Shown here: positions 63,749 to 64,000 of the stretch, piece after piece | How the letters are laid out: each line of letters starts with the position of its first letter | Position numbering within the stretch: position 1 is the stretch's first letter | NCBI GenBank assembly: GCA_022843625.1 | Contig: JALHNH010000005.1 | Coordinates: 62,001 to 126,000, forward strand | DNA: 64,000 bases | Direction of reading: 5' to 3' | Source of the DNA: Bryobacter sp. | Lineage (GTDB): Bacteria > Acidobacteriota > Terriglobia > Bryobacterales > Bryobacteraceae | Made by a program: the position numbers and the translations under genes | Notes under the pieces: generated by a model | The model's database searches: none | What the model was told of the DNA's origin: nothing | Seen by the model: the letters and a program-made list of their open reading frames with translations, nothing else

Positions 63749-63999
63749 GCCTTCAACTTTGCCTCAAACTCTCGCTTGTAAGCTTCCAATCGCCCTGGTT
63801 TCAGAAAGCGGTACCGGCCATCAGCCAGTTCGGCGAATTCGCGGCGGGCTTCGTCTTTGCGCTGTGTCCCAAGCAGTAGAGTTGCCAACTCCTTACGGTA
63901 GAGATGATTCGTTGGGAACTCGCGCTCGAGGCCACGCATGATCTCAATTGCCACTGCGGGCCGCTCTTCCCGGTTCTCCACCAGAGCCAGCAATACCTG
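63745..63999 (-). CDS. C-terminal part of a TPR-like protein, cut by window end
   Basis: The frame is open to the window edge; the track start at 63993 is an internal TTG. The visible 84 residues (ENREERPAVAIEIMRGLEREFPTNHLYRKE, then LATLLLGTQRKDEARREFAEL) look like the last two helical TPR-type repeats of a larger protein. It is translationally coupled to the following lipoprotein gene. Nothing more can be said without the upstream part. Confidence 0.65.
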   Translation of the reverse strand, partial: QVLLALVENREERPAVAIEIMRGLEREFPTNHLYRKELATLLLGTQRKDEARREFAELADGRYRFLKPGRLEAYKREFEAKLKA

Positions 64000-64000
64000 T

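Overview
The window looks like a chromosomal segment of an Acidobacteriota bacterium, probably of the Bryobacterales/Solibacter type. This is inferred from family content: a PadR-controlled duplicated-permease (ADOP) pair, an Oar-like TonB receptor with an N-terminal carboxypeptidase-regulatory domain, a PEP-CTERM protein, a Tat-signal sulfatase and an STGPK-type small protein family. No rRNA, tRNA, CRISPR array or insertion sequence was recognised. Most of the window is GC-rich and tightly packed; the stretch at about 35.8-41.7 kb is visibly more AT-rich and looks acquired.

Layout. 1-3.8 kb: the end of an ABC exporter, an ADOP permease and its PadR repressor with a near-perfect palindromic operator. 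3.8-5.0 kb: glgC. 5.0-14.2 kb: a type VI secretion sub-cluster, with a proline-rich membrane-anchored protein carrying six copies of a GEFTRMF-like motif divergent from tssK-tssL-tssM and a kinase/formylglycine-enzyme-like fusion. 14.3-19.6 kb: a membrane-stress/polyamine operon (SPFH protein, AdoMet decarboxylase, two DUF4178 zinc-ribbon proteins, a small membrane protein, DUF350, membrane spermidine synthase) behind a candidate ECF-sigma promoter. 19.6-29.7 kb: one long minus-strand operon encoding a complete peptide ABC importer, an ECF sigma factor and a TPR-CHAT caspase-like protease. These are joined by six successive 4-base NTGA stop/start overlaps and followed by a regulatory-looking protein and a secreted subtilase. 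29.8-31.9 kb: two secreted surface-type proteins. 31.9-35.8 kb: a topoisomerase III-RecQ helicase fusion.

35.8-46.7 kb is an accessory/defence-like region. It holds a DUF3800 protein, a 1421-residue nucleoside-phosphorylase/TPR/GreA-C-like/PIN-like protein, a RelE/XRE toxin-antitoxin pair, an exported MalY-like enzyme, a broken copy of the topB-recQ 3' end, a DUF1902 protein, a TIR/deoxyribosyltransferase-like protein, a DUF2188 protein and an OLD/RloC-like ATPase. 46.7-64 kb: an STGPK-family protein with a conserved hairpin leader and a decayed second copy 7 kb away, a sulfatase, secreted proteins, a GT39-like membrane protein, an MBL hydrolase, a mini RNase III-like protein, an RRM protein, a glycosyltransferase, a cobalamin riboswitch in front of a BtuB-like receptor, an Oar-like receptor, and a lipoprotein/TPR pair cut by the window end.

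The strongest candidates for undescribed biology are the importer-sigma-CHAT-subtilase operon, the phosphorylase-TPR-PIN protein with its DUF3800 neighbour, the SPFH/polyamine operon, and the conserved hairpin leader of the STGPK family. All functional links are inferred from sequence and gene order; no database search was run.
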